From positions 3,224,001-3,288,000 of the forward strand of contig NZ_OZ245757.1 of assembly GCF_965227505.1 (NCBI RefSeq): 64,000 bases of DNA. Direction: 5' to 3'. The DNA comes from Pelagibius sp965227505. GTDB taxonomy: Bacteria > Pseudomonadota > Alphaproteobacteria > Kiloniellales > Kiloniellaceae. Numbering within the stretch: position 1 is the first letter of the stretch; each line of letters begins with the position of its first letter. The translations under genes were made by a program, and so were the position numbers. Under the pieces are notes generated by a model. It ran no database searches, had not been told where the DNA came from, and saw nothing but the letters and a program-made list of their open reading frames with translations. Positions 7,799-16,349 of this stretch are shown piece by piece.

Positions 7799-9205
7799 TC
7801 ACACATCGCCCAGTTGCGCGCCCAGGCCCTGCATCAGGGCGGTGAAGTCCGGAAAGGAGGTGGCGATGGGCGTGGCGTCGTCGATCTGCACCGGCCGCTC
7901 GCTGGCCATGCCCAGCACCAGGAAGCTCATGGCGATGCGGTGGTCCAGTTCGGTTTCGATCGGCTGGTTGTTGCCGCCGGGCGGGCGGCCCCTCACGCCG
8001 TCGACCACGAGGCTGTCGGGGCCTTCCTCGACCGCAAGGCCGCAGAGGGCGAGGCCGCGGGCAACGGCGGCCAGGCGGTCGCTTTCCTTCACCCGCAGTT
8101 CGGCCAGTCCTTCCATCACCGTGCGTCCCTCCGCCGCCGCAGCCGCCATGGCCAGCACCGGGTACTCGTCGATCATGGAGGGCGCACGTTCGGCGGGCAC
8201 CGTCACGCCGTGCAGGGCAGAGCCGCGCACCAGCAGGTCGGCGACCGGCTCGCCGCCCACCTCCCGGGCGTTCTCGATGACGATGTCGCCGCCCATCTCC
8301 TGCAGGGTGGTTACCAGTCCGTTGCGCTGCGGGTTCATGCCGACCCCGGGCAGGCGTACTTCCGATCCCGGCAGCAGCAGGGCGGCCACCAGCGGAAAGG
8401 CGGCGGAGGAAGGATCGGCCGGCACCTCCACGGGGCGTCCGGTCAACTCCGGCTGGCCGGTCAGCACGATCTCGCGCGCTGTGCCGTCCTCCAGCGCGAT
8501 CTCGTTCAGGCGCAGGCTCGCGCCGAAGTAGGCCAGCATGCGCTCGCTGTGGTCGCGCGTCGCCTCCCGTTCCACCACCCGGGTCTCGCCGGGGGCGTTC
8601 AGCCCTGCCAGCAGCACCGCCGACTTCACCTGCGCCGAGGGAACCGGCAGTTCATAGTCGAGCGGCAGGGGATCGCGGCTGCCCATCACGGTGACCGGCA
8701 GCCGCCCGCCCTCCCGCGCGATGAAGCGGGCACCGCAGGCCGACAGCGGATCGGTCACCCGCGCCATCGGCCGGCTGCGCAGAGAAGCATCGCCGGTGAG
8801 CACCGCGGTCAGCGGATGGCTGGCCAGGATGCCCAGCAGAAGCCGCGCGCCGGTGCCGGAGTTGCCCATGTCGATGACATCCGCCGGTTCGCTCAGGCCG
8901 CCGATGCCGCGCCCCCAGACATGCCAGCGCCCGGCCTCGTCGCGCTCGATCTCCGCGCCGAGCGCGCGCATCGCGGCGGCGGTGCAGAGCACGTCCTCGC
9001 CTTCCAGCAACCCGTCCACCGTGGTCTCGCCGCAGGCGAGCGCCCCCAGCATCAGCGCGCGGTGCGAGATCGACTTGTCCCCCGGCAGCCGCACGGTGCC
9101 GGTCAGGGCATCCGTCGGCCGCGCCGTCATGGGATGCGCCGTCATGGGACGCGTCGTCGCGTTGTCGCCTTTTGCACCTTGGGCTTGCATGCTCTGGGGT
9201 CGCAC
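7799..9205 (-). CDS. aroA: 3-phosphoshikimate 1-carboxyvinyltransferase (EPSP synthase)
   Basis: This shikimate-pathway enzyme transfers enolpyruvate from PEP to shikimate 3-phosphate. The substrate-binding LPGDKSISHRA loop, the PEP-loop GNSGTGARL, the GDASLRSRPM block and a C-terminal KESDRLAAVA motif are all present. Wording such as LLEGEDV and RPMARV resembles the class II (CP4-like) group. However, the residue that is Ala in CP4 (G-N-A-A-T-G) is Gly here, as in glyphosate-sensitive enzymes. The start is uncertain: GTG at 9205, ATG at 9190 or ATG at 9145 would all keep the catalytic domain. Conserved neighbours cmk and rpsA follow. Confidence 0.95.
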   Translation of the reverse strand: MRPQSMQAQGAKGDNATTRPMTAHPMTARPTDALTGTVRLPGDKSISHRALMLGALACGETTVDGLLEGEDVLCTAAAMRALGAEIERDEAGRWHVWGRGIGGLSEPADVIDMGNSGTGARLLLGILASHPLTAVLTGDASLRSRPMARVTDPLSACGARFIAREGGRLPVTVMGSRDPLPLDYELPVPSAQVKSAVLLAGLNAPGETRVVEREATRDHSERMLAYFGASLRLNEIALEDGTAREIVLTGQPELTGRPVEVPADPSSAAFPLVAALLLPGSEVRLPGVGMNPQRNGLVTTLQEMGGDIVIENAREVGGEPVADLLVRGSALHGVTVPAERAPSMIDEYPVLAMAAAAAEGRTVMEGLAELRVKESDRLAAVARGLALCGLAVEEGPDSLVVDGVRGRPPGGNNQPIETELDHRIAMSFLVLGMASERPVQIDDATPIATSFPDFTALMQGLGAQLGDV

Positions 9206-9383
9206 CTGAACGTCTTTCTCTGTCCTGCGCCGAGCGGCAGGTCTGGCGGGGACTGCGCTGCCGCCGAAACGCCAAGACCTGCCGTTCGGCGCATCACCGA
9301 ATTACCTTTTGACAGCGATGCACGATCATGGCAATTGCCAAACCCGGGACCAGACAATTCGAAGATCCTTGGAGGACGCGCTG

Positions 9384-9755
9384 GTGGCTAATCCGAAGTG
9401 GGGGACCAAGCGCATCTGTCAGAGTTGTGGAGCCAAGTTCTACGACCTGCGGAAATCACCGATCATCTGCCCGTCATGCGGGGTGGAGTTCGACCCCGAA
9501 GCTCTGCTGAAATCGCGCCGTACGCGCCCGGCGCCGAAGCCCGAGCCTGCACCGAAGGCGAAGAAGGCCGCCCCTAAGACGGAAGAGGAGGCGACCGGCG
9601 ATGACGACATCGACCTCGAGGATGCCGAGGCCGACGCCATGCTGAAGGAGGCCGGCGACGACGAGGAGGAGGATTTCATCGAGGATACCTCCGACCTGGG
9701 CGACGACGACGATGTGGCCGAAGTCGTGGTCAAGGAAGACAAAGACGACACCTGA
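9384..9755 (+). CDS. TIGR02300 family protein (zinc-ribbon plus acidic tail)
   Basis: This 123-residue conserved alphaproteobacterial protein has no assigned function. A short N-terminal module begins VANPKWGTKRIC and carries two CxxC pairs (CQSC and CPSC) flanking FYDLRKSPI, a zinc-ribbon pattern. A Lys/Pro/Ala linker follows and then a long Asp/Glu-rich tail. I use the GTG at 9384 as start because GGAGG lies 8 bases upstream and the family normally begins at this point; an earlier ATG in frame would add 25 unrelated residues. It is divergent from aroA and lies upstream of tRNA-Ala. Confidence 0.9.
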   Translation: MANPKWGTKRICQSCGAKFYDLRKSPIICPSCGVEFDPEALLKSRRTRPAPKPEPAPKAKKAAPKTEEEATGDDDIDLEDAEADAMLKEAGDDEEEDFIEDTSDLGDDDDVAEVVVKEDKDDT

Positions 9756-9947
9756 AGGCCCGGCAACCTGGCCCGGCAACCTGGCCCGGACCCTGGGCCG
9801 CGGGGGCGAAACGGGCCCGAAACCGGAAGCGCTGGTGGCGGGTCTCCCCGGCGAGATTTTCCTTGCCTTGCGGCGGTGGGATACCTAATTTCCCGCGCAC
9901 AGTCGGTCCGGGGCGCCTGTCCCGCAGCGATCGCCTGTCTTCCCTAA

Positions 9948-10023
<76 letters not shown>

Positions 10024-10029
10024 GTTTCC

Positions 10030-10060
10030 AAAACCCCCGGCCGGCCCGGGGGTTTTGCCT
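10030..10060 (+). terminator. Rho-independent terminator of tRNA-Ala
   Basis: A perfect 11-bp stem AAAACCCCCGG/CCGGGGGTTTT surrounds a 5-base loop (10030-10056) and is followed by GCCTTTCTG. The A-rich and T-rich ends mean it may also serve the convergent tctB transcript. Confidence 0.88.
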
Positions 10061-10080
10061 TTCTGAGCGGCCGTCGCAGC

Positions 10081-10590
10081 TCAGGGCACGGCGATCTTCA
10101 GCACCCAGACGAAGAGGCTGTAGAAGCCGCCGACCAGCACCGCGCCGGCCAGCACGTGCAGCAGGGCGGCGGTGAGGCTCATGCGCTCCCGGTAGGTGAC
10201 AAGGCCGACGGCGACGAGGCCAACGGCGGCGGTCACCAGGAAGCCCAGGGGCTTCAGCAGCAGCGCCCAGGCCAGCAGGGTCAGGGCTATTCCCGCCAGA
10301 CGCGGGCGGTCGACCCGCGGCGCCTCCAGAACCTCGGTGGAGACCGCCGGGCCTTCGCTAGCTGATTGCGATGGTGCCGGCTCTGCTGCTTCGGGCGCCG
10401 TGCTGCGCCGGCGCAGCAGGCTGCGCAGGGCGAGACCGAGCGCCGCCAGGATCAGCAGGATGGCCGCCGTGCGCGGAAAGACGGCGCCGAGTTCCGACAT
10501 TTCCCCGGTGCGCGACAGCGCGAAGACGCCGAGCCCGAGCGCGAGCGCGGCCGCCAGCAGGTCGGCGATGCGCGAGTCGCCCTTATCCAT
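10081..10590 (-). CDS. tctB: Tripartite tricarboxylate transporter, small membrane subunit (TctB)
   Basis: This 169-residue protein has four hydrophobic segments (about 12-25, 35-60, 97-112 and 118-160) in the TctB pattern. A polar Ser/Glu/Pro linker lies in the middle. TctB works with the large permease TctA to import a carboxylate delivered by the periplasmic TctC protein, driven by the ion gradient. The start overlaps the tctA stop by 8 bases (ATGGATAA), so the two are translationally coupled. It is the last gene of the tctC-tctA-tctB operon. Confidence 0.9.
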   Translation of the reverse strand: MDKGDSRIADLLAAALALGLGVFALSRTGEMSELGAVFPRTAAILLILAALGLALRSLLRRRSTAPEAAEPAPSQSASEGPAVSTEVLEAPRVDRPRLAGIALTLLAWALLLKPLGFLVTAAVGLVAVGLVTYRERMSLTAALLHVLAGAVLVGGFYSLFVWVLKIAVP

Positions 10591-12091
10591 CGCTGACCGC
10601 CTTTGCCAGACGGCGGCGCCGTGCCTTGGCGATCAGGGGCCAGACCAGGGTCAGGAGGATCAGCGCGATGATCGCCAGGGAGATCGGGCGCCCGAAGAAC
10701 ATCGCCGGAATGTTGCCCTGGGCGCCGCCGATCAGCCAGGCCTGCACGAAGCCGGCCTCGGCGATGGGCCCGAGGATGAGGCCGAGGACGATGGGCGAGG
10801 CGGCCAGGCCGATGCGGGCCAGCAGCCAGCCGGCAAGGCCCAGGGACACCATCATGAGGACGTGCACGACGTTGGACTCGATGGCGTAGGACCCGATCAC
10901 CGTGAGCAGCGCGATGGCGGGTGCCAGGGCGGTCTTGGGCACCGAGATGATGAGGCGGAAGGCATAGCGCCCGACCACCAGCCCGGTGGGCAGCATCAGC
11001 AGGGTGGCGATGATCAGGCCGAGCACGAAGGTGTAGACGATGTCGCCCTGCTGGGTGAAGAGCTGCGGGCCGGTGCGGATGCCCTGCACCAGCAGCGCGC
11101 CCAGGATGATGGCATCGGGCGGCGTGCCGGGGATGCCCAGCACCAGGGTCGGGATGAAGCCGCCGCCGACGGTGGCGGAGTTGGCGGCCTCCGAAGCGAT
11201 GACCCCGTCCTTGGCGCCCTTGCCGAAGCGCTCGGACTCCGGTGAGCTGCGCTTGGCCTCCGCATAGGACACCAGCCCGGCCACCGACCCGCCGGCGGCC
11301 GGCAGGATGCCCACTGCGGTGCCGATCACCGCCGAGCGGACGAGGTTGAACTTGGAGCGCCAGACGGTGCCCAGCGCCTCCAGCAGGCGAAAGCCCGCCA
11401 TGCTTTCGCTGCGCCGTTCGAGGTGGGCTTCCGGGCGGATCACCAAATCGATCAGCACGGGGATGCAGTAGAGGCCGATCATCGCCGGGATGATGGGGAT
11501 GCCGCCCAGCAACTGGGTCTGGCCGAAGGTGTAGCGCACGTCGCCGCCCACCACTGCCGAGCCGACGGTGGACAGCAGCAGACCGATACAGCCGCCGATC
11601 AGCCCCATCAGGGTGTTGCCCGCCGAGAGCGTGGCGATCAGCGAGAGGCCGAAGATCGCCAGCCAGAAATACTCCACCGGCCCGAAGGCGAGCGCGATCT
11701 GCGACAGCGGCGGTGCGAGGAACAACAGCGCCAGGGCGCCTACCAGGCCGCCGACGACGGAGGCCAGGCAGGACAGGGTCACCGCCAGATCGCCATGGCC
11801 GCTCTTGGCCAGGGGAAAGCCGTCCATGGCGGTGGCGATGGCCGCCGGGGTGCCCGGCGTGTTCACCAGGATCGCCGCGTAGGCGCCGCCGTAGATGGCG
11901 CCGGTGTAGACCGCCCCGAGGGCGATGAGGCCGGAGGCCGGGTCCATGGTGAAGGTAAAGGGGACCAGCACGGCGACTGCCATGGTCGCCGAGAGGCCGG
12001 GCAGCGCGCCGATGATCGTTCCCGCCATCACCCCGCAGAGGGCGAGGGCCAGGTTCAGCGGCGAGACAGCCGCAACCAGGGCTTCGAGCAT
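10583..12091 (-). CDS. tctA: Tripartite tricarboxylate transporter, large permease subunit (TctA)
   Basis: This 502-residue protein has about eleven to twelve membrane segments. Family signatures are visible: GALPGLSATMAVAVLVPFTF near residues 28-47, YGGAYAAILVNTPGTPAA near 67-85, and a second GIPGTPPDA block in the C-terminal half. The repeated PGTP-type motif is characteristic of TctA. The substrate range of the family covers citrate, tartrate, glutarate and other carboxylates; the neighbouring tartrate/D-malate dehydrogenase hints at a hydroxy-dicarboxylate. It lies between tctC and tctB on the same strand. Confidence 0.95.
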   Translation of the reverse strand: MLEALVAAVSPLNLALALCGVMAGTIIGALPGLSATMAVAVLVPFTFTMDPASGLIALGAVYTGAIYGGAYAAILVNTPGTPAAIATAMDGFPLAKSGHGDLAVTLSCLASVVGGLVGALALLFLAPPLSQIALAFGPVEYFWLAIFGLSLIATLSAGNTLMGLIGGCIGLLLSTVGSAVVGGDVRYTFGQTQLLGGIPIIPAMIGLYCIPVLIDLVIRPEAHLERRSESMAGFRLLEALGTVWRSKFNLVRSAVIGTAVGILPAAGGSVAGLVSYAEAKRSSPESERFGKGAKDGVIASEAANSATVGGGFIPTLVLGIPGTPPDAIILGALLVQGIRTGPQLFTQQGDIVYTFVLGLIIATLLMLPTGLVVGRYAFRLIISVPKTALAPAIALLTVIGSYAIESNVVHVLMMVSLGLAGWLLARIGLAASPIVLGLILGPIAEAGFVQAWLIGGAQGNIPAMFFGRPISLAIIALILLTLVWPLIAKARRRRLAKAVSDG

Positions 12092-12132
12092 CGGCGCGCG
12101 CCGGACTTAGGTCAGGACTTTCGGCCTGCGCG

Positions 12133-13098
12133 TCAGTTGGCCGCTTTCAGCGCCTCGATGGCCGAGGCGTATTCGGCCCGGCGGTCGGCGATGAACTGAT
12201 CGACCTGATCGTGCGGAATGTCGGTCACGACGTAGCCGTTCTCCTCCATCTTCTGCCTGAACTCCGGCTTGGCGTTGATTTCGCCGATGATGGCCGAGAG
12301 CCGGGCGCGCACCTCCGCCGGGGCGTCCTGCGGCAGGGTGACGCCGCGGTAGGCGCCGGCCACGTAGTCAAAGCCCAGTTCCTTGAAGGTCGGCACGTCG
12401 GGATAGGCGGCGACACGTTCTTCCGTCGCGATGGCCAGCACCCGCACCTGATCCCCGGCCTTGATGCCCTGGGTGGTGTAGCTCATGGCCGCCTTCACCT
12501 GGCCGCCCAGCAACGCGGCGATGGAGGGGGCGGAGCCCTTGAAGGGGATGTAGGTGGACTTGGTGCCCGCCATCTGGTCGAAGCGCACGGTGGCCAGGTG
12601 GTTGGCCGAATTGGTGCCGGAGCCGGAGAAGGTGGTGGCGCCCGGGTTGGCCTTGGCGTCGTCGATCAGGTCCTGCAGCGTCTGATAGGGGCTGTCGGCG
12701 CGCACCAGGATCGCATCGGGGGTGTAGTGGAAGACGAAGGCCGGCCTCACATCCTCGGTCTGGTAACCGACGTCCTTCATGGCCGGCTGCAGGATGGCGT
12801 GGGGGAAGTTCACGTTCATGATGGTGTAGCCGTCGGCCTCGAAGCCGTTCAGCTGGGCCCAGGCGGTGGCGCCACCGGCGCCGGGCTTGTACTGGATCAC
12901 CACGTCCTCACCGGTCACTTCCTTGAAGTAGGGCTCCTGGAAGCGTGCGGTGACGTCGGATTCGCCGCCCGGATTGTAGGGGACGATGTAGGTCACGGGC
13001 TTGCTGGGGTAGTCCGCGGCGATGGCGGCGGGCGCCAGCAGCGCGGCTCCCAAGACAAGCGCAGCGGCCGGTGCGGCTGCGGCAGCAAGAATGCGCAT
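12133..13098 (-). CDS. tctC: Tripartite tricarboxylate transporter substrate-binding protein (TctC/Bug family)
   Basis: This 321-residue periplasmic protein has a classic signal peptide (hydrophobic A/L-rich, cleavage near AIA-AD at about residue 27). The Bug-family opening YPSKPVTYIVPYNPGG follows. The later segment around NPGATTFSGSGTNSANHLA and the FKGSAPSIAALLGGQV block are also typical. It captures the ligand for TctAB. An SD-like GGAGG precedes the ATG. It is the first gene of the operon and is divergent from the LysR regulator across a 145-base gap. Confidence 0.94.
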   Translation of the reverse strand: MRILAAAAAPAAALVLGAALLAPAAIAADYPSKPVTYIVPYNPGGESDVTARFQEPYFKEVTGEDVVIQYKPGAGGATAWAQLNGFEADGYTIMNVNFPHAILQPAMKDVGYQTEDVRPAFVFHYTPDAILVRADSPYQTLQDLIDDAKANPGATTFSGSGTNSANHLATVRFDQMAGTKSTYIPFKGSAPSIAALLGGQVKAAMSYTTQGIKAGDQVRVLAIATEERVAAYPDVPTFKELGFDYVAGAYRGVTLPQDAPAEVRARLSAIIGEINAKPEFRQKMEENGYVVTDIPHDQVDQFIADRRAEYASAIEALKAAN

Positions 13099-13184
13099 GG
13101 AAATCCTCCCTGATTGGTAGATTGTTGCTCTTTTACGGTTGGGCGATGCTATGCGGCGGTCGCTCCGGGATTGAGAAGAATTTA

Positions 13185-13210
13185 TTGAACAATCCCCATG
13201 AAGAATTCAA
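13185..13210. promoter_or_regulatory. Possible LysR-type operator between tctC and the LysR gene
   Basis: Within the divergent gap an inverted pair TTGAA (13185-13189) and TTCAA (13206-13210) is separated by 16 bases, in an AT-rich stretch that stands out from the GC-rich surroundings. LysR regulators usually bind an imperfect dyad in such a shared intergenic region. The assignment is by position and symmetry only. Confidence 0.35.
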
Positions 13211-13243
13211 GCTGATCCGGTCTCTCGTCCAATCGATGCCCCA

Positions 13244-14128
13244 ATGGAACTTAAGCAACTGCGCATATTCCTGGCGGTCGCAGACGAACTGCATTTCGGC
13301 CGCGCCGCCGAGCGGCTGCACATGGCCCAGCCGGCCCTCTCCGCCCAGGTCCGCGGGCTGGAGGACGAGTTGGGCGTGCGCCTGTTCCTGCGCACCACCC
13401 GCCGGGTCAGCCTGACCCGGGCGGGCGAGAGCTTCCTGCCGGAGGCGCGGGCCACCCTGGCGCAGGCGGAGGCCGCCGCGGTGGCGGCGCGCACCGTCGC
13501 GGGCGAGGGGGCCGAACTGCTCAAGGTCGGCGGCGTCGACTCCGCAACCGCCGGGCTGCTGCCGCAGGTGGTGCGCCGCTTCCGCCGCGACCACCCCGAG
13601 GTCGAGATCAAGGTGAACGAGATGCTCTCGGCCCCGGCCCTGCATGCTTTATCCAATCGTCACCTGGACATAGCCTTTGTCCGGGTCTGGCCCAAGGACA
13701 GCCATCTGGCCGCGCGCCAGGTGCTGACCGAACCCATCGTCGCCGCGCTGCCGGCCGATCACCCCCTGGCCGCGCGGGAGGCCGTGCCGGCCCAGGAGAT
13801 CGCCAAGGAACCGCTGGTCATCCCGGCCCGCTCCCACCGGCCGATCCTCTTCGACGTGGTGCACGACTACTTCCGCAGCCGCGGCTACGAACCGCGCATT
13901 CTGCAGGAAGCCAACGAGCGCCATGTCATCATCGCCATGGTCGCAGCCGGACTCGGCGTTTCCCTGGTGCCGGAATGGGTGACCCAGTTCCGCCGCGACG
14001 ACGTGGTCTACCGTCCGCTGGAGGGCGGCGGTCCGCTGGTGGAGGTTTACGTCGTCTGGCGGGAGCGCGAGGTGATGCAGAGCGCCCTCAGCTTCCTCGA
14101 CTATCTCCCGGCGCCCCAAACGGTCTGA
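13244..14128 (+). CDS. LysR-family transcriptional regulator
   Basis: This 294-residue protein has an N-terminal winged helix-turn-helix (residues 1-60) with the signatures LHFGRAAERLHMAQPALSAQ and LEDELGVRLFLRTTRRVSLT. A LysR substrate-binding domain follows from about 90 to 290. LysR proteins commonly control the divergently oriented gene next to them, so the likely target is the tctC-tctA-tctB operon. The downstream hydrolase/dehydrogenase pair on the same strand, starting 78 bases later, may be a second target. The inducer would be expected to be the transported acid or its metabolite. Confidence 0.93.
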   Translation: MELKQLRIFLAVADELHFGRAAERLHMAQPALSAQVRGLEDELGVRLFLRTTRRVSLTRAGESFLPEARATLAQAEAAAVAARTVAGEGAELLKVGGVDSATAGLLPQVVRRFRRDHPEVEIKVNEMLSAPALHALSNRHLDIAFVRVWPKDSHLAARQVLTEPIVAALPADHPLAAREAVPAQEIAKEPLVIPARSHRPILFDVVHDYFRSRGYEPRILQEANERHVIIAMVAAGLGVSLVPEWVTQFRRDDVVYRPLEGGGPLVEVYVVWREREVMQSALSFLDYLPAPQTV

Positions 14129-14206
14129 CAAAAGACCGATTAATAGCCTGAGGCGATCAATGGCGGCGATTGGACTTGCCGCCGCCGCTTCGCTACCCAA
14201 AAAGCC

Positions 14207-15085
14207 ATGTTCGACGGCTTCACACGTTTCGACCTGCCCGGCGACGGCGCGACGATCCATGGCGTTGCCGGCGGTGCGGGGCCGCCCCTGCTGCTGCTGC
14301 ACGGCAATCCCCAGACCCATGCCATGTGGCACAAGGTGGCGCCGCGGCTGGCCCAGGATTTCACCGTCGTCGCCACCGATCTGCGCGGCTATGGCCGCTC
14401 GTCCAAGCCGCCGAGCGATGCCGAGCATGCGCCTTACTCCAAGCGCGCCATGGCAGCCGACATGGTCGCGGTGATGGACCAGCTCGGCCACGAACGCTTC
14501 CTGATCGGCGCCCACGACCGCGGCGCCCGGGTCGCCCACCGCCTGGCGCTGGACTGGCCGCAGCGGGTGGAGCGTCTGGCGGTGCTGGACATCGCGCCGA
14601 CGCGCGAGATGTACCGCGGCACGACCGAGGCCTTCGCCCGCGCCTACTGGCACTGGTTCTTCATGATCCAGAAGGCGCCCCTGCCGGAGCAGATGATGGC
14701 CGCCGACCCGGAGGGCTTCTGGCGCTGGCGCTGCGGCGCCGGGGCGGCCGGCATGAGCCCGTTCAGCGCCGCGGCGCTGGCGGACTATCTGGCTGCCTTT
14801 CGCGACCCCGCCACCATCCACGCGACCTGCGAGGACTACCGCGCCTCCGCCGGGATCGACATCCGCCACGACGACGAGGACGGCGGTCGCAAGGTCGCCT
14901 GCCCGCTGTTGGCGCTGTGGTCAGCCGGCGGCGCCGTCGACCGCTGTTTCGACGTGCTGGACCTCTGGCGCCGGCGTGCCGAGGATGTGCGCGGCGGCCC
15001 TCTGCCCGGTGGCCACTATCTTGCCGAGGAATGCCCGGACGCCGTGCTGGACGCCTTCCTCGCGTTTTTCAAAGGACAGGATTGA
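14207..15085 (+). CDS. Alpha/beta hydrolase, fluoroacetate (haloacetate) dehalogenase-like
   Basis: This 292-residue protein closely follows the haloacetate dehalogenase H-1/FAc-DEX family. Aligning by motif with the Rhodopseudomonas enzyme gives the nucleophile D104 in GAHDRGAR and carboxylate-binding R105 and R108. Acid D128 sits in VLDIAPT, halide-pocket residues are H149, W150 and Y211, and the base is H270 in GGHYLAEE. All eight residues are therefore present. An Asp nucleophile rather than Ser argues against an ordinary esterase; epoxide hydrolase is the main alternative, but the H-W-Y halide pocket favours C-F/C-Cl cleavage. The stop overlaps the next gene start by one base. Confidence 0.85.
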   Translation: MFDGFTRFDLPGDGATIHGVAGGAGPPLLLLHGNPQTHAMWHKVAPRLAQDFTVVATDLRGYGRSSKPPSDAEHAPYSKRAMAADMVAVMDQLGHERFLIGAHDRGARVAHRLALDWPQRVERLAVLDIAPTREMYRGTTEAFARAYWHWFFMIQKAPLPEQMMAADPEGFWRWRCGAGAAGMSPFSAAALADYLAAFRDPATIHATCEDYRASAGIDIRHDDEDGGRKVACPLLALWSAGGAVDRCFDVLDLWRRRAEDVRGGPLPGGHYLAEECPDAVLDAFLAFFKGQD

Positions 15086-16152
15086 TGACAGGAAAGACTT
15101 ACCGCATCGCCGTCATTCCCGGCGACGGCATCGGCCAGGAGGTAATCCCGGTCGGCCAGCGTGCCGCCGAGGCGGTGGCCGACGTGCATGGTTTCGCCAT
15201 CGAATGGCAGAGCTTCGACTGGTCCTGCCAGCGCTATGCCGAAACCGGGCGCATGATGCCGGAGGACGGCATCGAAGAGGTCAAGGGGTTCGATGCGATC
15301 TACCTGGGCGCTGTCGGCTGGCCGGGCGTGCCGGACCACGTCTCCCTCTGGGGCCTGCTGATCCCGCTGCGCCGCGAACTTGATCTCTATGCCAACGTGC
15401 GCCCGGTGCGGCTGCTCCAGGGCATCACCTCGCCGTTGGCCGGCCGCGGGCCGGAGGACATCGACTTCATCGTCGTGCGCGAGAACGTGGAAGGCGAGTA
15501 CTCCGAGGTCGGCGGGCGCCTTTACCACGGCTCCGACCACGAGATGGCCTCCCAGCTTTCCATCTTCACGCGCCGCGGCGTCGACCGCATTCTCGACTAC
15601 GCCTTCGAACTGGCGCGCAAGCGCAAGCGCAGGCACGTCACCTCGGCGACCAAGTCCAACGGCATCGTCCACACCATGCCCTACTGGGACGAGCGCTTCG
15701 CCGCGGCGGCGGCGCGCTTTCCGGATATCGAAACCGCGCAGTACCACATCGACATCCTGACGGCGCACTTCGTGCAGCACCCGGACTGGTTCGACGTGGT
15801 GGTCGCCTCCAACCTCTTCGGCGACATTCTCTCCGACCTCGGCCCGGCCGTGGCCGGCTCCATCGGCATTGCGCCGGCGGCCAACATGAATCCGACGCGG
15901 GAGTTCCCGTCGCTCTTCGAGCCGGTGCACGGCTCGGCGCCGGACATCGCCGGCCAGGGCATCGCCAACCCTATCGCCGCCGTCTGGACTGCGGCCATGA
16001 TGCTGGACCACCTGGGTGAAAGCGCAGCGGCGGCGGCGCTGGAGCGTGCCATGGAAGCGGCCCTGGCCGACCCGGCGACACGCACCCGCGATCTCGGCGG
16101 CAGCGCCGACACCAAGGCCTGCGGCGAAGCGGTGCTGCGCGCCATCCGTTAG
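15085..16152 (+). CDS. Tartrate dehydrogenase / D-malate dehydrogenase family (decarboxylating)
   Basis: This 355-residue enzyme belongs to the isocitrate/isopropylmalate dehydrogenase superfamily. The opening IAVIPGDGIGQEV, the RRELDLYANVRP segment and VVRENVEGEYSEVGGR place it in the tartrate/D-malate branch (ttuC/dmlA) rather than leuB. The metal-binding aspartates are in ILTAHFV and NLFGDILSDL, and the cofactor loop is EPVHGSAPDIAG. The product from tartrate or D-malate would be oxaloglycolate/glycerate or pyruvate. The start ATG overlaps the hydrolase stop (TGATG) and is preceded by AAAGGA, so both genes are coupled. The TctABC transporter next door could supply the substrate. Confidence 0.88.
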   Translation: MTGKTYRIAVIPGDGIGQEVIPVGQRAAEAVADVHGFAIEWQSFDWSCQRYAETGRMMPEDGIEEVKGFDAIYLGAVGWPGVPDHVSLWGLLIPLRRELDLYANVRPVRLLQGITSPLAGRGPEDIDFIVVRENVEGEYSEVGGRLYHGSDHEMASQLSIFTRRGVDRILDYAFELARKRKRRHVTSATKSNGIVHTMPYWDERFAAAAARFPDIETAQYHIDILTAHFVQHPDWFDVVVASNLFGDILSDLGPAVAGSIGIAPAANMNPTREFPSLFEPVHGSAPDIAGQGIANPIAAVWTAAMMLDHLGESAAAAALERAMEAALADPATRTRDLGGSADTKACGEAVLRAIR

Positions 16153-16349
16153 CAGGGCGGAGTCTTGGGGACGGTCTCTGCGGGGCGCGACACCCCCGAT
16201 GCCCACCCCCAATGCCCACTACCAGGGGCGCGACACATTGTCCCGGTGAGGCCGCCCAACACCGCGCCTAGACTGCCGGATCGAACAGGGGACCCGAAGA
16301 CGGGACAAGCCAGGGAGGCTCGCTGTGTAAGCGCGGGCTCCAAATCTCT

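Noticed and set aside
9756..9947. Gene or sRNA between TIGR02300 and tRNA-Ala
   Set aside because: Only a short GGCCCGGCAACCT-type duplication near 9760-9790 and a weak promoter-like TTGCCT/TAATTT pair were visible; no coding or RNA structure could be supported.
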